In this document: piece by piece, positions 32,929-44,783 of the stretch
Layout: the number at the start of each line of letters is the position of its first letter
Numbering within the stretch: the stretch's first letter is position 1
From: Lantana camara
Taxonomy: Eukaryota; Streptophyta; Magnoliopsida; Lamiales; Verbenaceae
Assembly: GCA_037501455.1 (NCBI GenBank)
Contig: CM074855.1
Coordinates: forward strand, 58,535,001-58,599,000
Length of the DNA: 64,000 bases
Direction: 5' to 3'
The notes under the pieces: model-generated
The model's input: only the letters and a program-made list of their open reading frames with translations
Told to the model about the DNA's origin: nothing
The model's database searches: none
Program-made: the position numbers and the translations under genes

Positions 32929-34859
32929 TGTTGGAAAACACGAATCAGAAAGCAGCGGAATTTAAAAATTTTCCGAACAAAAGGACCTTGAACTCGCAAT
33001 CGTGTAACCAAATTCGTAAAGATAGAAAACTTACTTTTCTTTTGTTCTTTCTTGAAGCGTTTCAAGCCACCCAAGAACGCTCTTCTCGCGGCTTGATCCC
33101 CTCTCCTTGGTAAAGCTCGAATCTTCAAACTTCTAACTTGAAGTCTCTAGAGAAAGTCCACCAACTTGATCACAATCTAACTAGTAAGGATGCTAGTTCT
33201 CTAGTTAGTGTTTAGGCTTAACCTAGGGTTTAATTTAATCTTGGAGAAAGAAAGGTGTTCAACACATGAACCAAAAGAATTGCCAATTAGCTCTAAAGGG
33301 GAGCATGAGCTCCCCTATATATAGGAAAGGGGAGGGGCGGCCGAAATCCTTGTCCTCATAGGCAAGGGTTTTGGTTCCTCTCTCCTATTACTTGATTTTC
33401 AAGTAATTTCCAACTTTGACTTTGAATTCTAATTCAAGTCAACTTTTAAGAGTGCTAAAAATATCCAAACTATTTTTGGATAATTTTATACTTTATTTAT
33501 TATAAAATAAATAACTTATTTTTATCTAATTAATTAATTCGTAATTAATTAACTAGATTATTTCCTCCAAAATAAGACTTTCCTTTTTAATTCAAAATTA
33601 AACCAAAGTCTATTAAATAATTAACACATTTAATTATTTAATACATATATATATAATATATATATATTCACACGTGTGTGACACGTGTCACTCACGTGAG
33701 CCACACGTGTGATTTCACACGTGTGGAACCCTCTTGGCCTGATTAACTCGTTTAATCATTTTCAAGCCTCAACTCATGTAACCAAGTTGTTGTGTGTGAC
33801 CCTCTAGGTTCTCAATTCAATTAGTAGTGACCCTAATTAATTAATTCACTAATTAATTAATCAGTCCACAGATTAAAGGACCACAGTCTAGCAACAGGTG
33901 TTTAACCCCTAGCTGAATTGGAATGTTCGGATTCGACAGAACCTTTAAGTCATTGATTCATGCGAGATACAATCCTCCTACTTACTATCTCTCAACCAAG
34001 ATCTAGGGTAAGGGAATAATCAGAACCCCAATAATCCGGTCTTAAAGTTAAGTGCATTTGATCTCAATCCAAGAAACCCTTTTCTTGATGTCTTGATCTA
34101 CTGCCTTGGCCAAGGACTCTATATGGCATATGAATGACTTACACAATAAGAGATCACCTTGCAAATGCAAGTGTACGTCCTTTCTTGATTCTCATTCACT
34201 TTCATGAATCACTTGTGCAGCCCCAACATAAGCCTTGAATCAGTTGTCTAAGGTGACACCCTTTAAAGCTTATACCTAAGACTACAGAGTTAACTCATAA
34301 AGTGACAAGGAACCTCAAGTCTAAGGATCAATTAATCACATCAATGACTCGTGAGATATTTCCTAATCTGCAAGTTTCAATTTCCTGAAATAGAAACTTC
34401 CTTTCCCATTTAGGAATGTTCTCACACGGGGCACCTCAGTGAACTTACTTATTAAAGTAAGCACCCTCATGTATCACGCACGTATCAACCATACACTTTG
34501 CACCTCCATGAAACAAGGTGGTCCTTCTTAAGGGCGTGATCCCACAAGCAAGCCTTAGAGGAGTCAGGTTGACACTCCCACTGTCTGTAGGACTCATCGG
34601 CTTGGAGTATTTTACTAATCATGACTTATGTGATATAGGGCTCGTTTCATGAACCATTTCACCTAAATGGTAGAGTCCTAAAGTCATCAGGATTAGGGGA
34701 GTTCTCATACATGCACAGCTAAAGTAAACGCATACCAAACAAGAGCATATAAAGAAGTGTTGCCTCAATTCGTTATTTCATTCAAAGATTGTCTGTGATT
34801 ACAATAAGGAAAAGCACAAAGCGGATATACAATCGGCTTTTAGGGCACTATTCCTAACA
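32929..34859 (-). mobile_element. 5' LTR of copia element I (1931 bp)
   Basis: In sense it starts TGTTAGGAATAGTGCC at 34859 and ends CGTGTTTTCCAACA at 32929. It is nearly identical to the copy at 24760-26705. The CACGTG cluster here (about 33670-33725) lacks the 15-bp unit found in the other copy. Confidence 0.9.
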
Positions 34860-34864
34860 TATTT

Positions 34865-35585
34865 AACCTAATAAAACATGCTCTGATATGTCTGCTAAGT
34901 TTTCTTTGATATGAACGTACGTTCTAGATATATGTATGAACTAAGCTTCGTTTTGTTCTGTTTTGATAAGCCACCCTATATATATATTATCAGGGGCAAA
35001 TGTTTTGGCGTACAAAACCTAATCCCAGATTCACGAACATCTACTTTTGAACGTGTTGTGCTCTTATGTGTATGTAGCTGTGTGTGGGTAGCCCCTCACT
35101 TAGTCTTTGGACTGACCCCTCCCTCCCCATGTTTTTAGTTTGTAGGTTCGCTTTGGAGTTAGTGCTAGGCGGAGTGAATCTGTCCTTGGAGTCGAGTCTG
35201 GTATAAGTTAGGTCTCTGCATTTGCATTTTGAATTCTATTTCAGTTATGTATTATGATCGTATGTACGAATATGTATAAGCATGAATTATTTGAATTATG
35301 TTATGGATTTTGGGACAGGCATCTAGGGATAGTTCGAAACCCGGTTATTTATGATTTATATATGTTTTGATTTGATATTCGCGATTAGAGATATTTGCTA
35401 GTTTAACCCGTCACCTACTTATTGTGTTTTGGAATTTTGTATGGCATGATTTACGCTTTCGCATTTATGTTTGATGTTTTTGTGAAGTTCAGGGTCTACG
35501 TTCCGTCTAGCCTAGGTGTGTGTCTGTCGGTCTCCCGTTCGCCTTTGCTTGGTTCATGTATGGGTCTCTCATCTTGTATGTGGAT
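34865..35585 (+). mobile_element. LTR H, part 2 of 3
   Basis: It continues LTR H after the copia insertion. A good splice acceptor (TTTTTAGTTTGTAG, ending 35145) is followed by TTAGTGCTAGGCGGAG, the motif also found behind the acceptors of the other gypsy LTRs. Near the end, GTCTCCCGTTCGC and TTCATGTATGGG correspond to the conserved U5 block. It is interrupted at 35586 by insert X. Confidence 0.7.
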
Positions 35586-37217
35586 TGTTAGCCTCTAACT
35601 CTACACCTAGCACACATTTGATTCCGGCTTGTGAGGCCTCCAATCTTCGTTAGACCTCATCCGGGCAGAACAAGGCCTAGGAAGGTGTTAAATTGGAAAG
35701 GAATATCAAGATATGTCGGATGGTTAAAGTAGCCAAAAGATTTAATAAATAACCCAAGTGCAAGCTACGTGGTTGTAGTACACTAGTGGTCGATTCACGG
35801 GGAAGGGGAAATCAAAGGCGATTATTATGTGTTTTCGTTAATCTATAGACTAATGGCGATTAAGAAAGAAAGTTAACTAATTACGGAAAGAAATTGAACT
35901 AAAGATCACTAACAAGTAAAGAGCAACAATTAGCAACTAGGAATCAAAAAGGAAAGCAAATAAGAAGAGTGAACAAGTGGCAAGGTGAAGTAATGACCAT
36001 GCAAAGTTCATATTCGATTAGTGCTTCGGTAGGATAAAGAACTCACAATTCTAATCACTAGTGTATACACAAGCTTCTCTCCAAGTCAAGTGTGTGTACC
36101 TAAGCAAGCCTAATGTTGCTCTCCTGATCACCAGCTCAATGATTAGGTCAATCAAATAAGATTAGGGCAAGAAACTAACTAGCGGCTTGGCCTTGTTAAT
36201 CAATTGCTTAATTGCTCAAATCTAAGTTAAATCTCTTTACACTTAGCCCTTAAGTGTTGTAAAACCTCTTCCAATTTACATATAATCTTTCAATTAGCAT
36301 GCAAATCTGAGTTCATAACTAAGGTGGTCAATCTTAATCATGCAAACAAATCAATTTCACAAGCATAAGATCAAGTAGTCCCACGTAGGCATTTCATCAA
36401 ACACTTACCCTACACAATTCATGACCCACCTTTGCCTAAGAATTTAGCCACTCATATTCACCAAATCAAACCAAGAACAAGATGGATCACACTTAGAATA
36501 ACTCATTTTCATTGAACAACATCCAAATCAAGCATTCAAGGTAAATAGGTTCATACAAGAGTTAAAATTCATCTTACACTAGCATAGAAATGGAAACTAC
36601 ACTATATTAACTAAGAAAGCAATAAAAGAAGGTAAATGCAAACTAAAACATCAATGGATCTTCAACTCTTCAAGGAATGGAAAGGTGGTCTTCCAAAATC
36701 CCTCCTCAGCTACTCCCAAATCCAAATTAGGTTAAAAGTGAAGATACCCACGAAAATCCCAGAAAAATATGTTATATACTAGGAAAGTCGCATTTTTGGG
36801 GACAATCCACAACCGTGGATTTACAAGAAAAAAAATATCCACGGGCATGGATTCTAAAAACGCACTAACGATTTTTCACTAAATCCACGACCGTGGATTA
36901 TTTATGCATAGGAAATCCACGGTCGTGGATTTTAGGCAGACGAAAATAGACAGCTCCTGCCTCAGTTCTACGGTCGTAGATAAATTGAAATGTAAAAATC
37001 TACGACCGTGGATTCCATACAGCTGAAATTCTTCACTTTAAAGGTCGTATGTCGATCTCATTATGCTTCAAAATGATAAATATGCTCCGTTTTTATCCCG
37101 TTGTCTACTCTCATAATTAAAACACCTACAAAAGGGTATTAATTCTAAATAAGCTTCAAATTCGGGTAAAACAAACATAAAATGAGCCTCAACGGAGCAA
37201 GAAATTATGAGTTAACA
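35586..37217. mobile_element. Insert X, probable solo LTR (1632 bp)
   Basis: The insert starts TGTTAGCCTC and ends GAGTTAACA (TG...CA ends) and is flanked by the 5-bp direct repeat TGGAT (35581-35585 and 37218-37222). Removing it restores the conserved U5 end of LTR H. There is no internal region and no coding domain, so a solo LTR is the simplest reading. It holds a cluster of ATCCACGACCGTGGAT-like palindromes at 36803-37013. The family was not identified. Confidence 0.65.
36803..37013. repeat. Six ATCCACGACCGTGGAT-like palindromes in insert X
   Basis: Copies lie at about 36804, 36837 (weak), 36883-36898, 36915-36930, 36967-36980 (TCTACGGTCGTAGA) and 36998-37013. The two best copies are perfect or near-perfect 16-bp palindromes. 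Variants with TCTACG keep the pairing, which points to conservation of the fold or of a dyad site. Confidence 0.8.
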
Positions 37218-37222
37218 TGGAT

Positions 37223-37270
37223 TGGGCCTAGTTGCGGGGGATGTGGAGACCCACCATGCGGGATGCTACA
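37223..37270 (+). mobile_element. LTR H, part 3 of 3 (U5 end)
   Basis: TTGCGGGGGATGTGG and the terminal GGGATGCTACA complete LTR H. After this the DNA continues as a D-family LTR, so element H inserted into an older LTR. Confidence 0.65.
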
Positions 37271-37511
37271 ACAAAAGCATTTTCAAAAGGTTTCATAGAA
37301 AACGGGTCAATTCCTACAAAATATAGATCAAACACGTATCTAGATACATATATTTATATGTAAGATGCATGCAGGCTCAAAATTCACATAGGGTTGAAGG
37401 TTAAAGTAACTAAAAGAAAGAAAGCGTCACCTTGACCAACAAACCGAAGGAACAAGTCCAAAGTACACCTACGGAGTGGCTCCACACCAATGAGCTACTC
37501 TACTAGGATAA
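37271..37511 (-). mobile_element. D-family LTR fragment D1, left piece
   Basis: It resembles 41049-41290 (AAGGTTTCATAG, TATCTAGATAC, GCATGCAGGCTCAAAA, ACTAAAAGAAAGAAA), so it is the interior of the same LTR family. It ends with GATAA (37507-37511), the target site of the solo LTR that follows. Confidence 0.6.
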
Positions 37512-40474
37512 TGTAACGCCCAAGCGCAAGACATCACATCCCCCACACCATGACCTGACCCGTATATGAAATGGAAAATCCACACACGTGCCAAATCAGG
37601 GCGAACGGGGACACAACACACTCACTACGCTAGGCGGGAACTAACCTTAAACCAATTACAATAACAGAGTAGCAGAAGAGCGGAAGCATATAAATATAAT
37701 ATATACATTGAGCCATCAAAGCTCCATTTATCATCAAAATGAATACAAGTATCAAAGTTAACGGCCCACACGGGCAAATACAATTCAAGTACGCTCCATA
37801 CATTAATAAGATCATAATAAGAAAAAGTATGATTGAATACATAAAATAAATGCTAGACGCTAATGCAATACCCTAAAAGACTCGTATTCCCACCTAGCAC
37901 TTCGCACCTAAAAAACGAACTTTAAATAATACCGGGTTCAGTCTTAAGGAGACTGGTGGGTATAAAAAAGGGTTAATATGATAATACTGCTAAATTTAAA
38001 CAGATACATGCAAACCATAATACCGAACGAGGTTTTAGGAATACTACCCAAGTGGGAAGACCAAGAAAGACGACGAACAGGATTATAACAACCATTTCCA
38101 ATCATTGTGTCATTCGTGAGCCGCGAGTGGCTAAGTCTCCAACCTTCACCTCGTGTATCATTATCATTCATTCATTAGTGATCATACACATAATCTTTTG
38201 TGCTCATTCATTCGATCGTTCATTCAATCATTCATATACACCTTTTTTCTCCGGTTAGGGGACGGGTTTGCAAAGCCCGACCACCCATTCATTATGGCTA
38301 GTGAGGTACATGAATCCCCAAAAGCCCGATTTTCATTCCCCTCTAATCTCCTAGCGAGGGCCGGTAACATTGTAGTTTGGTGGAACTAGTGCACGGAATC
38401 CCAGTTAACCCTTGCTTCCTCTGTTAGCCACGTACACTAAATCCCAGGGCCCCCATTCAATCAATTCTAGCCAAAACATTAGGTAGGGGTTCTTAAAGTA
38501 AAGGCTTTACGTTGAAAACATTGAATCTTTGAAAGTCTCGATATATATATATATAATATTTTAGCCGAAATCTTGCACATTAGGATATATCGGGTCATTT
38601 TGTTAACTAATAGAAGAAAAATCGACCTGGTAAGTAAAAAGGAAGATACAAGGACCTCACTGCTGGCCTTGTCTCCTATTGGACCAAGATCTGTGTAACA
38701 GAAGTAGTGTGAGACTCAATATGACCATAACGACGCACGACAATGCAATAAACATGACATGAAGTGCATGAACAAGAATAATCATATGATGGAGGTGTTC
38801 ATATGTGCAATTAAGGTCACGTAATTAGATAACCAAATTATTAATTCAATTCATGAAGAGTTGATATTCATTTATGGTCATTCATTCATTCCATTTCTGA
38901 TTCAATCACACGTTGATTCATAATTAAGCTTCACGTATTCATATATCATAATCCAAGGATCAATTTCCTATCATAGCATAAGGTATCATATAACACTCAA
39001 TATTCATAAACAAGGCTCATACAATACATCAAATAGCATACAATTCAATACATAAAACAAGTTATATACATTCATGAAAACAGGGGAGACACGCCCAGCA
39101 CAAATGGGGACACGGGCGTGACTTGGGTCAGTAGCGTAGTCCCCTGTTCTGACACGGGGGTATCTCAAACGTAGTTATAAGTGAAACAGGCCCGTGTCTC
39201 CGTACAGAAGGTTTTCCTTCACGAATTGGCTGGTGACACGGGCGTGTTTCATTTCATGCTTTGGGGCCGACAGGCCCGTGTCTCGCACCAGCCACCATCA
39301 TCTTCGAGAATCAGCTGCAAAAACACACATATACATACTTGTTTCCCCTGTTTCATGCCAACAACAACAACAACAAAGTACACAACATCTTGGGCAAGGA
39401 ATTCATCACAAAAACTTGGAAAAATCATATACTTCAAGCTCCCAAACAAGAATTCATATAAACATGTTAAAAATTCTTATTAAAACTCCACTTTTCATGC
39501 ATGGAGCTCAAACTCCTTTAATGGAAACTTATGTATTATGCAACCAACACTTGATGCATGCTTGTCAAAGTGAGAAGGAAGTTAGGATGATCATATTTCA
39601 TGCATAAAAACTCAAGATAAACCATGGATAATTATGTAATAAGAATCAAGCTTCAACTTATACTATTCATGCTCTTTCTCTAACTCTATAAATGTCTAAC
39701 TTAAACCATACTTTATATGAATGAAAATATGCATGAAGATGAGAAGAATTCAATGCAATCTTTACCATGAAAGAAGAATGGAGGATGGTTAATCTCGATC
39801 TCAAAATTTGGATGATCAAAATGAGGTTTTTCTTAGTTTCTTTCCTCTCGTCCTTGGCTAAAATGGATCGAACAAGATGGAAGTAAAAAGAAGGAAATTT
39901 TCAGCTATTAAAGATGAAAACTGGGTCAAGGAACTGGTCGAACCGGATCCGGAGTTGATTAGAAAGGTTAAGTTAAACTATAAGGTTGTCATGGCTGAAA
40001 TTTGCTTCGTCAGAGATTCAAACAACATCGAAAAAGTATGAGGTCAAGTTCATTGGGTCCAAATCTTCGAAACGAACCCAACATGCAAGATGGGTCTTGA
40101 ATCCGAGGTCCCGAGCTCAAGATAATCGGAAAACCGTTCAGGGTGGCCTATTACTCAAATAGGTCTCTAAACTTTTGAAAATTGACAAATAAGCCCAAAG
40201 CTTGTTTCCAATTAAGTCCATAACTTTCAAATAAGTTGCAATTACACCCTCGGCATGCATAAGTCATACAATTCCATAAAATTGACATAAGATTCATGCA
40301 ATTCATAATTTTGCAAATCCGAGCATATATTCACATTTCAAATTGGAATTCAAACGCAATTTAGATAATTATTTCAAATTATCAATGAATTTAAAACATA
40401 TAAATGAAAATAAAATCATATAAAATAAACACACGTGTCACTTACCTGCACGTACGAAAATACGGGGCGTTACA
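37512..40474 (-). mobile_element. Solo LTR (2963 bp) with target-site duplication GATAA
   Basis: On the + strand it starts TGTAACGCCCAAGCGC and ends TACGGGGCGTTACA. It is flanked by GATAA at 37507-37511 and 40475-40479, and the interrupted D1 LTR continues on both sides. No internal region, PBS or polypurine tract is attached, so it is the product of LTR-LTR recombination. In sense (minus) it has a splice donor (CATG then GTAAAG, 39765), a palindrome cluster of ACACGGGC and GCCCGTGT elements (39088-39290), the conserved hairpin module (about 38240-38450), a splice acceptor (TTTTTTAG, ending 37908) and TGCTAGGTGGG behind it. Confidence 0.9.
39088..39290. repeat. ACACGGGCGTG / GCCCGTGTC cluster in solo LTR
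   Basis: About six copies of an ACACGGGC core, in both orientations (39088, 39109, 39151, 39186, 39235, 39271), lie within 200 bp. Opposite copies can pair with each other. The DNA between them is unrelated, so the core appears specifically maintained. Confidence 0.75.
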
Positions 40475-40479
40475 GATAA

Positions 40480-40808
40480 TCTAAACACAAGAGACAACAC
40501 TAAGACTCAAAATAAACTAAAGAAACACTCGGCTAATGCATATGAATGCAAGTGATGCATATAAAATGCAACAAGGTAGCACTTAACGCGTATGAGTTCA
40601 TATCAATTCATCGATCGCATATTTTACGTCAAATGGATCCATAAACTTCATACAACAAGCATAACACATCACATAACAAGTTAGTAATTCATACATATCA
40701 TAAAAGAAGCAAAGAGATATCACAAGAAATGAACAAATGACGCATTAATTCATGCATGCACGTAAGAGAGCATTTAGGTCATATCATATATGCATGGGAC
40801 CATAACAG
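40480..40808 (-). mobile_element. D-family LTR fragment D1, right piece
   Basis: It aligns with 41290-41640 (CTCGGC, ATGCATATGAATGCAA, ATGGATCCATAAA-like, CGCATGCACGTA-like blocks). Similarity stops near 40800, where a second D copy begins out of register, so the junction is a rearrangement or an old truncation. Confidence 0.55.
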
Positions 40809-43153
40809 ATCAGATTCAAAAATTAACTCAGTGAGTACGAGTTCTTTCCTCCAAACTCCTTAGATTCAGATTCAGATTCAATTCAGACGAAAACAAAATT
40901 AGACAATCCCACCTTTCCTCCGGGTGATGGAAGGGCGGTACCTACCCTAGCCATCCGGACAGATCAACCGAGTTGTGAGTTTCACAACACTTCAGACACA
41001 CGCACGCTTCAGAGCATTTCAAAATAAACAAACGAAAACATAACTTACATATAATAAAAGCGTTGTCAAAGGTTTCATAGCAAACTGGACCAATTCTCTC
41101 AAAATACATATCAAACATATCTAGATACTTATATATATATATATATATAAGTCGCATGCAGGCTCAAAACTCATATAGGGTTGTAGGACATATTAACTAA
41201 AAGAAAGAAAACCTCACCTCTGAAATGAATAGGATCAAAAAGAAGCAAACGAATGCCTATGGAACCACTCGTCACCAACGGGATGATCCCCTGAACAAAA
41301 CAAGTAACAAAAGACACCCTTAGACTCAATATGAACTATTTAGATGCTCGGCAAATGCATATGAATGCAAATGATGTGAATGAAATGTAACAATGTAGCT
41401 TCTAAGTCATATCACGTCATATCAAGTCATAACTCGCACTTTTCACATCAAACGGATCCATAAATTTCATAAAAAGAGCATAGCACACCATATAACATGT
41501 TAGCAATGCATACATATCATAAAACAAGCAAAGAAATATCAAACGAGGCGAATAAACGACGCACTAGTTCACGCATGCACGTAGGAAGGTATTTAGAGCA
41601 TATCTTATCATATATAGCGTATAAATGCATCGAAATCACATAATAAAGCACATAACACATAATACATGAGGTTAACAAGACATACAAACCAAAAACGAGG
41701 TTAAAAGATCACACAAAATACCTGAAAGCAAAGAACAAACACACCACGGAACTGCAGTGTCGTGGCTACGCCACCTCTCATGCATGGAGAGGTAATTGCC
41801 TTGCCACCGCACCAGTCACGTAACCTGGGAGCAGGTCACGTCCGTGACACCTTCAAATGAAGAAAGGGTCTAGCCACGACACCAACATATCCACGAACTT
41901 GATGCTACGGCACGGCCGCGACAAAGGCCCTTGCGCTATTATGACCGCACCGCTGCTCCAGCTGCTGCAAAACAAGGACGAAGCAGGGCCAAACTAGCAA
42001 AAAAACAACAATCTAAACACATAAAAACACCATAAATTAGGCCCTAAAACCAAGCTAATCGCAAGCTTGAAGTAAGTAAGTGAAAGTGATCAAATCTCAT
42101 GCATATATCATGACATTCATGCTCAAAATCACAACAAGGTGGTCATCTAGAACACTTATCTAGCTTCAAACCAAGAAATACATCAAGGAAGATCAAGAAT
42201 TCACCAAAATTTCACATAAGCCTTAATATTCAAGCCATTAATCAAAACATGTCCAAATCTCCACGAAAAATTGCAAATCACAGCTTAAAAGATGTACAAG
42301 AGAGTGGAGAACAAGAATAAATGATTACCTTTTCGATTGGAGAAGAAACAAGGCCGAGACAAGCTTAGAATTGCAAGAGGGTGAATAGTGCTGAAAATCC
42401 CCTTTCTTTCTCCATTTCTTCCTTCTTTTCAGCTTTTTTTCTGTCTCTCTCTCTCTCTCTCTCATTGCTTTGGCTAAAAATTAGGGTAATGGTCTGAGAG
42501 AGGGTTTAATTAGGGTTAAGTGTGTCCAAGAATGAGTTAATTTGGTTAAGAAATGAGGAAGTTATGTCAAAAACTGTAAAAAGGTGGCAGTCAAGCTCAT
42601 GAGGCTCGGTTTGGGAAAATTTCGGATGTTGAAGTGGGTTTAGAAAAATATAAGGCTAGGTTTATTAGATCCTAATTATTGTTGCGAGTCTAGCGATACT
42701 TCCGAAATTCGAATCTAAATTCCCGAGCTCAAGTTAAGCCTTCCGGAACCCGAGGTGCGCTAAAACGTTTTAGGCCCTCGAGTCCCAAACAAAAAAAAAA
42801 AAAAAGGGTTTAAGAACCATAACAAACGAACTCAAAAATGAGAAATGAGCACATACATACATTCATAAATCACATATTTCATGCATGGAAGGTTATCACA
42901 AAAAATTTCAGCAAAAAAAAAAAAAAAAAAATTTATCACAAAAAATCAAATTCAAATACGGGCACATACGGATCAAGTTGAAGAGCAAGGAGCATAAATT
43001 TTCAAAATTTCATATTCATAACTAAAGAATTTAATTCATAATAAGCACATAAACAATTTAATAAATATATAATTGCATAAATAAATAAATTAAATGTGCA
43101 CTTAGCACTCTCGTGACGACATACCTGTACGACCGAAAAATCGAGGCGTCACA
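40809..43153 (-). mobile_element. D-family LTR D2, one end truncated
   Basis: The + strand end is AAAATCGAGGCGTCACA, the sense 5' end of the LTR. The U5 side is missing. It keeps part of the hairpin module (40907-40965), a splice donor (AAAAG then GTAATC, 42328) and GC-rich palindromes with GTCACGTCCGTGAC (41745-41940). It contains a TA run (about 41129-41149), a CT microsatellite (about 42444-42463) and two poly-A runs (about 42790 and 42915). The ATAAT after the end may be a target-site half. Confidence 0.6.
41745..41940. repeat. CACG-rich inverted repeats in D2
   Basis: GTCACGTCCGTGAC at about 41836-41849 is a near-perfect dyad. Around it lie GTCGTGGCTACGCCAC-like, GCCACGACAC and CGGCACGGCCGCG elements. 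The position, about 390 nt downstream of the predicted donor in sense, matches the clusters in the other LTRs. Confidence 0.55.
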
Positions 43154-44206
43154 ATAATAGCAGCTAATCTCGGATATGAAGCAAGGAAACCAAGGTGTTT
43201 ATGTTGTGCATCAAAATTTCAAGATTCATTGATTACAACAATGGTGGTTCAACACACAAGCCAATGCCACGAAATCCATGCTTAGGAACTCAACAAAGAA
43301 GCTATCTAGATCATATATTAAGCTTCAAATCAACATATACTACAAGGATGTGCAAGAACTCATCAAAAATTACCTTTAGCATAAAATCTCAATCGAAATA
43401 TGAAAATGATAGCTTAAAAGAACCACAAGAGAACGGGGAACAAGAATACATGCTTACCTTTAGAATCGGTGAAGAAACGAGTAGGATACGAGCTCATTTG
43501 TACAAGAGAGTGAATAGTGTCGGGTCTTCTCTTCTTTCTTCCCACTTCAGCTGTTTTTCTCTCTTCTTTCTTACTGATTCCGAAAATGAAGAGGCAAGGG
43601 TTGTTTAGGGGGTTTATCTAGGGTTAAGTGGGTCTAAGAATGGGGTGATTTGGTTAAGCAATGAGTAAGTTATGGCTAAAACCGTCAAAGGTGTCAGTCA
43701 CGCACGCGAGGCTAGGTTCGGGTAAATTTTAGAGGCCCAAACGGGCTTAGAAAAATATAAGGATTGTTCCATTGGGCCCAAATCATCCAAACGAGTCCAA
43801 CGGTGGTGATGGAATTCTAATCTGAATTACTTAGCTATGGTTATGCCGCCCGAAACCCAAGGTGCGCTAAAAACATTTTAGGCCCTCAAGTCCCTAAATC
43901 ACAAAAATGGTCCGAGACCACATCAAACGAGTCCAGAAACAAAAAAAATATATATATATAGCACATAAAGAAGTTCATAAATCACATATATCATGCATAT
44001 TAAGTTTTCACAAAAATCGGAATCAGGTTCGAATGCAAACGGTTCAAATTCCAAGTTGTACGTGCGTAAATGTTCAAAATTCAAATATAAACACCTAACA
44101 AATAATTCATATAATTCAAGTATAGCATATAAACATTGAAATAAACATATAATTACATAAATAAGTAATTTAAAAGCGCACTTAGCTCACTCGTGACGAC
44201 ATACCT
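43154..44206 (-). mobile_element. D-family LTR fragment D3
   Basis: It resembles the last kilobase of D2 (for example CTCGTGACGACATACC near both ends) and has the same splice donor layout (AAAG then GTAAGC, 43457). The last bases of the LTR are cut off by LTR E at 44207. An open frame of 137 codons (43195-43608) has no recognisable motif and is most likely chance. Confidence 0.55.
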
Positions 44207-44783
44207 TGTAGCACACAAGCGCGTGACGCCACATCCCCCGCACTAAGACCTGACCCGCATATGAAATGGGTAATTCATACACGTGCCACATCAGAGCCAA
44301 CGGGGACTCACTCACTCGCTCACTATGCTAGGCGGGAGCGAACTTTCAAACCAATTAAACAATAAAATAACTAAGTGAAGAGTAATGAAACATAAATGGA
44401 AGCATGCATATATATATACATAATCTGGGTAGTGAGTTCATAGACTCAAATAATGAAACCTTTAGGCGGTCACAATCGTTCAATATTTATAACATCAATG
44501 AAATGATATGAGTGTGAAAGTTAAAGAAAAGCTAAACATAACTTCCCGAAGACTCTATGGAGTCGACTTCCCGCCAAGCACTCCAAAACCTGTAAGAAAA
44601 CTAAAAGCAAAGCCGGGTTCAGTCTTTAAGAGACTGGTGGGTATAAAACAGGGATTAATATATAAATAGTACAAAATTCAAACACCCACACATGCAACTT
44701 ATAATCCCGCACGAGGTCTTGAAACATTTCCCAAGTGGGTGAAAACAAAGATGTTTGTTTTACTATTTCCTTGTAAAATCACA
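44207..44783 (-). mobile_element. LTR E, truncated by insertion of element B
   Basis: It starts TGTAGCACACAAGCGCGTGA and carries the conserved CCACATCCCCCGCAC block (sense GTGCGGGGGATGTGG). A splice acceptor (TTTTCTTACAG, ending 44590) is followed by GTGCTTGGCGGG. It is broken at 44783 by element B; the rest would lie beyond the window. TACCT at 44202-44206 would be its left target-site half. Confidence 0.65.

Larger units (their letters stand above)
24760..34859 (-). mobile_element. Ty1/copia retrotransposon I (10.1 kb), coding region decayed
   Basis: Two LTRs of 1946 and 1931 bp bracket gag-protease-integrase-RT-RNase H in the copia order on the minus strand. The target site TATTT occurs at 24755-24759 and again at 34860-34864. 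PBS, polypurine tract and all coding domains are present, but the polyprotein has at least five in-frame stops and two frameshifts. The LTRs differ at roughly 24 positions plus one 15-bp indel (counted by eye, about 1.2 percent). The gag start MATKNPLVSILESNKLTGPN suggests the Tork group, but I cannot place the lineage firmly. It is inserted in LTR H, inside the predicted LTR intron. Confidence 0.92.

Noticed and set aside
39194..39607. A 137-codon frame in the solo LTR
   Set aside because: It spans the palindrome cluster and an ACA microsatellite, and a second frame of similar length overlaps it.
43195..43608. A 137-codon frame in D3 as a possible host gene
   Set aside because: It lies within an LTR fragment, has no domain, and crosses the predicted splice donor region.
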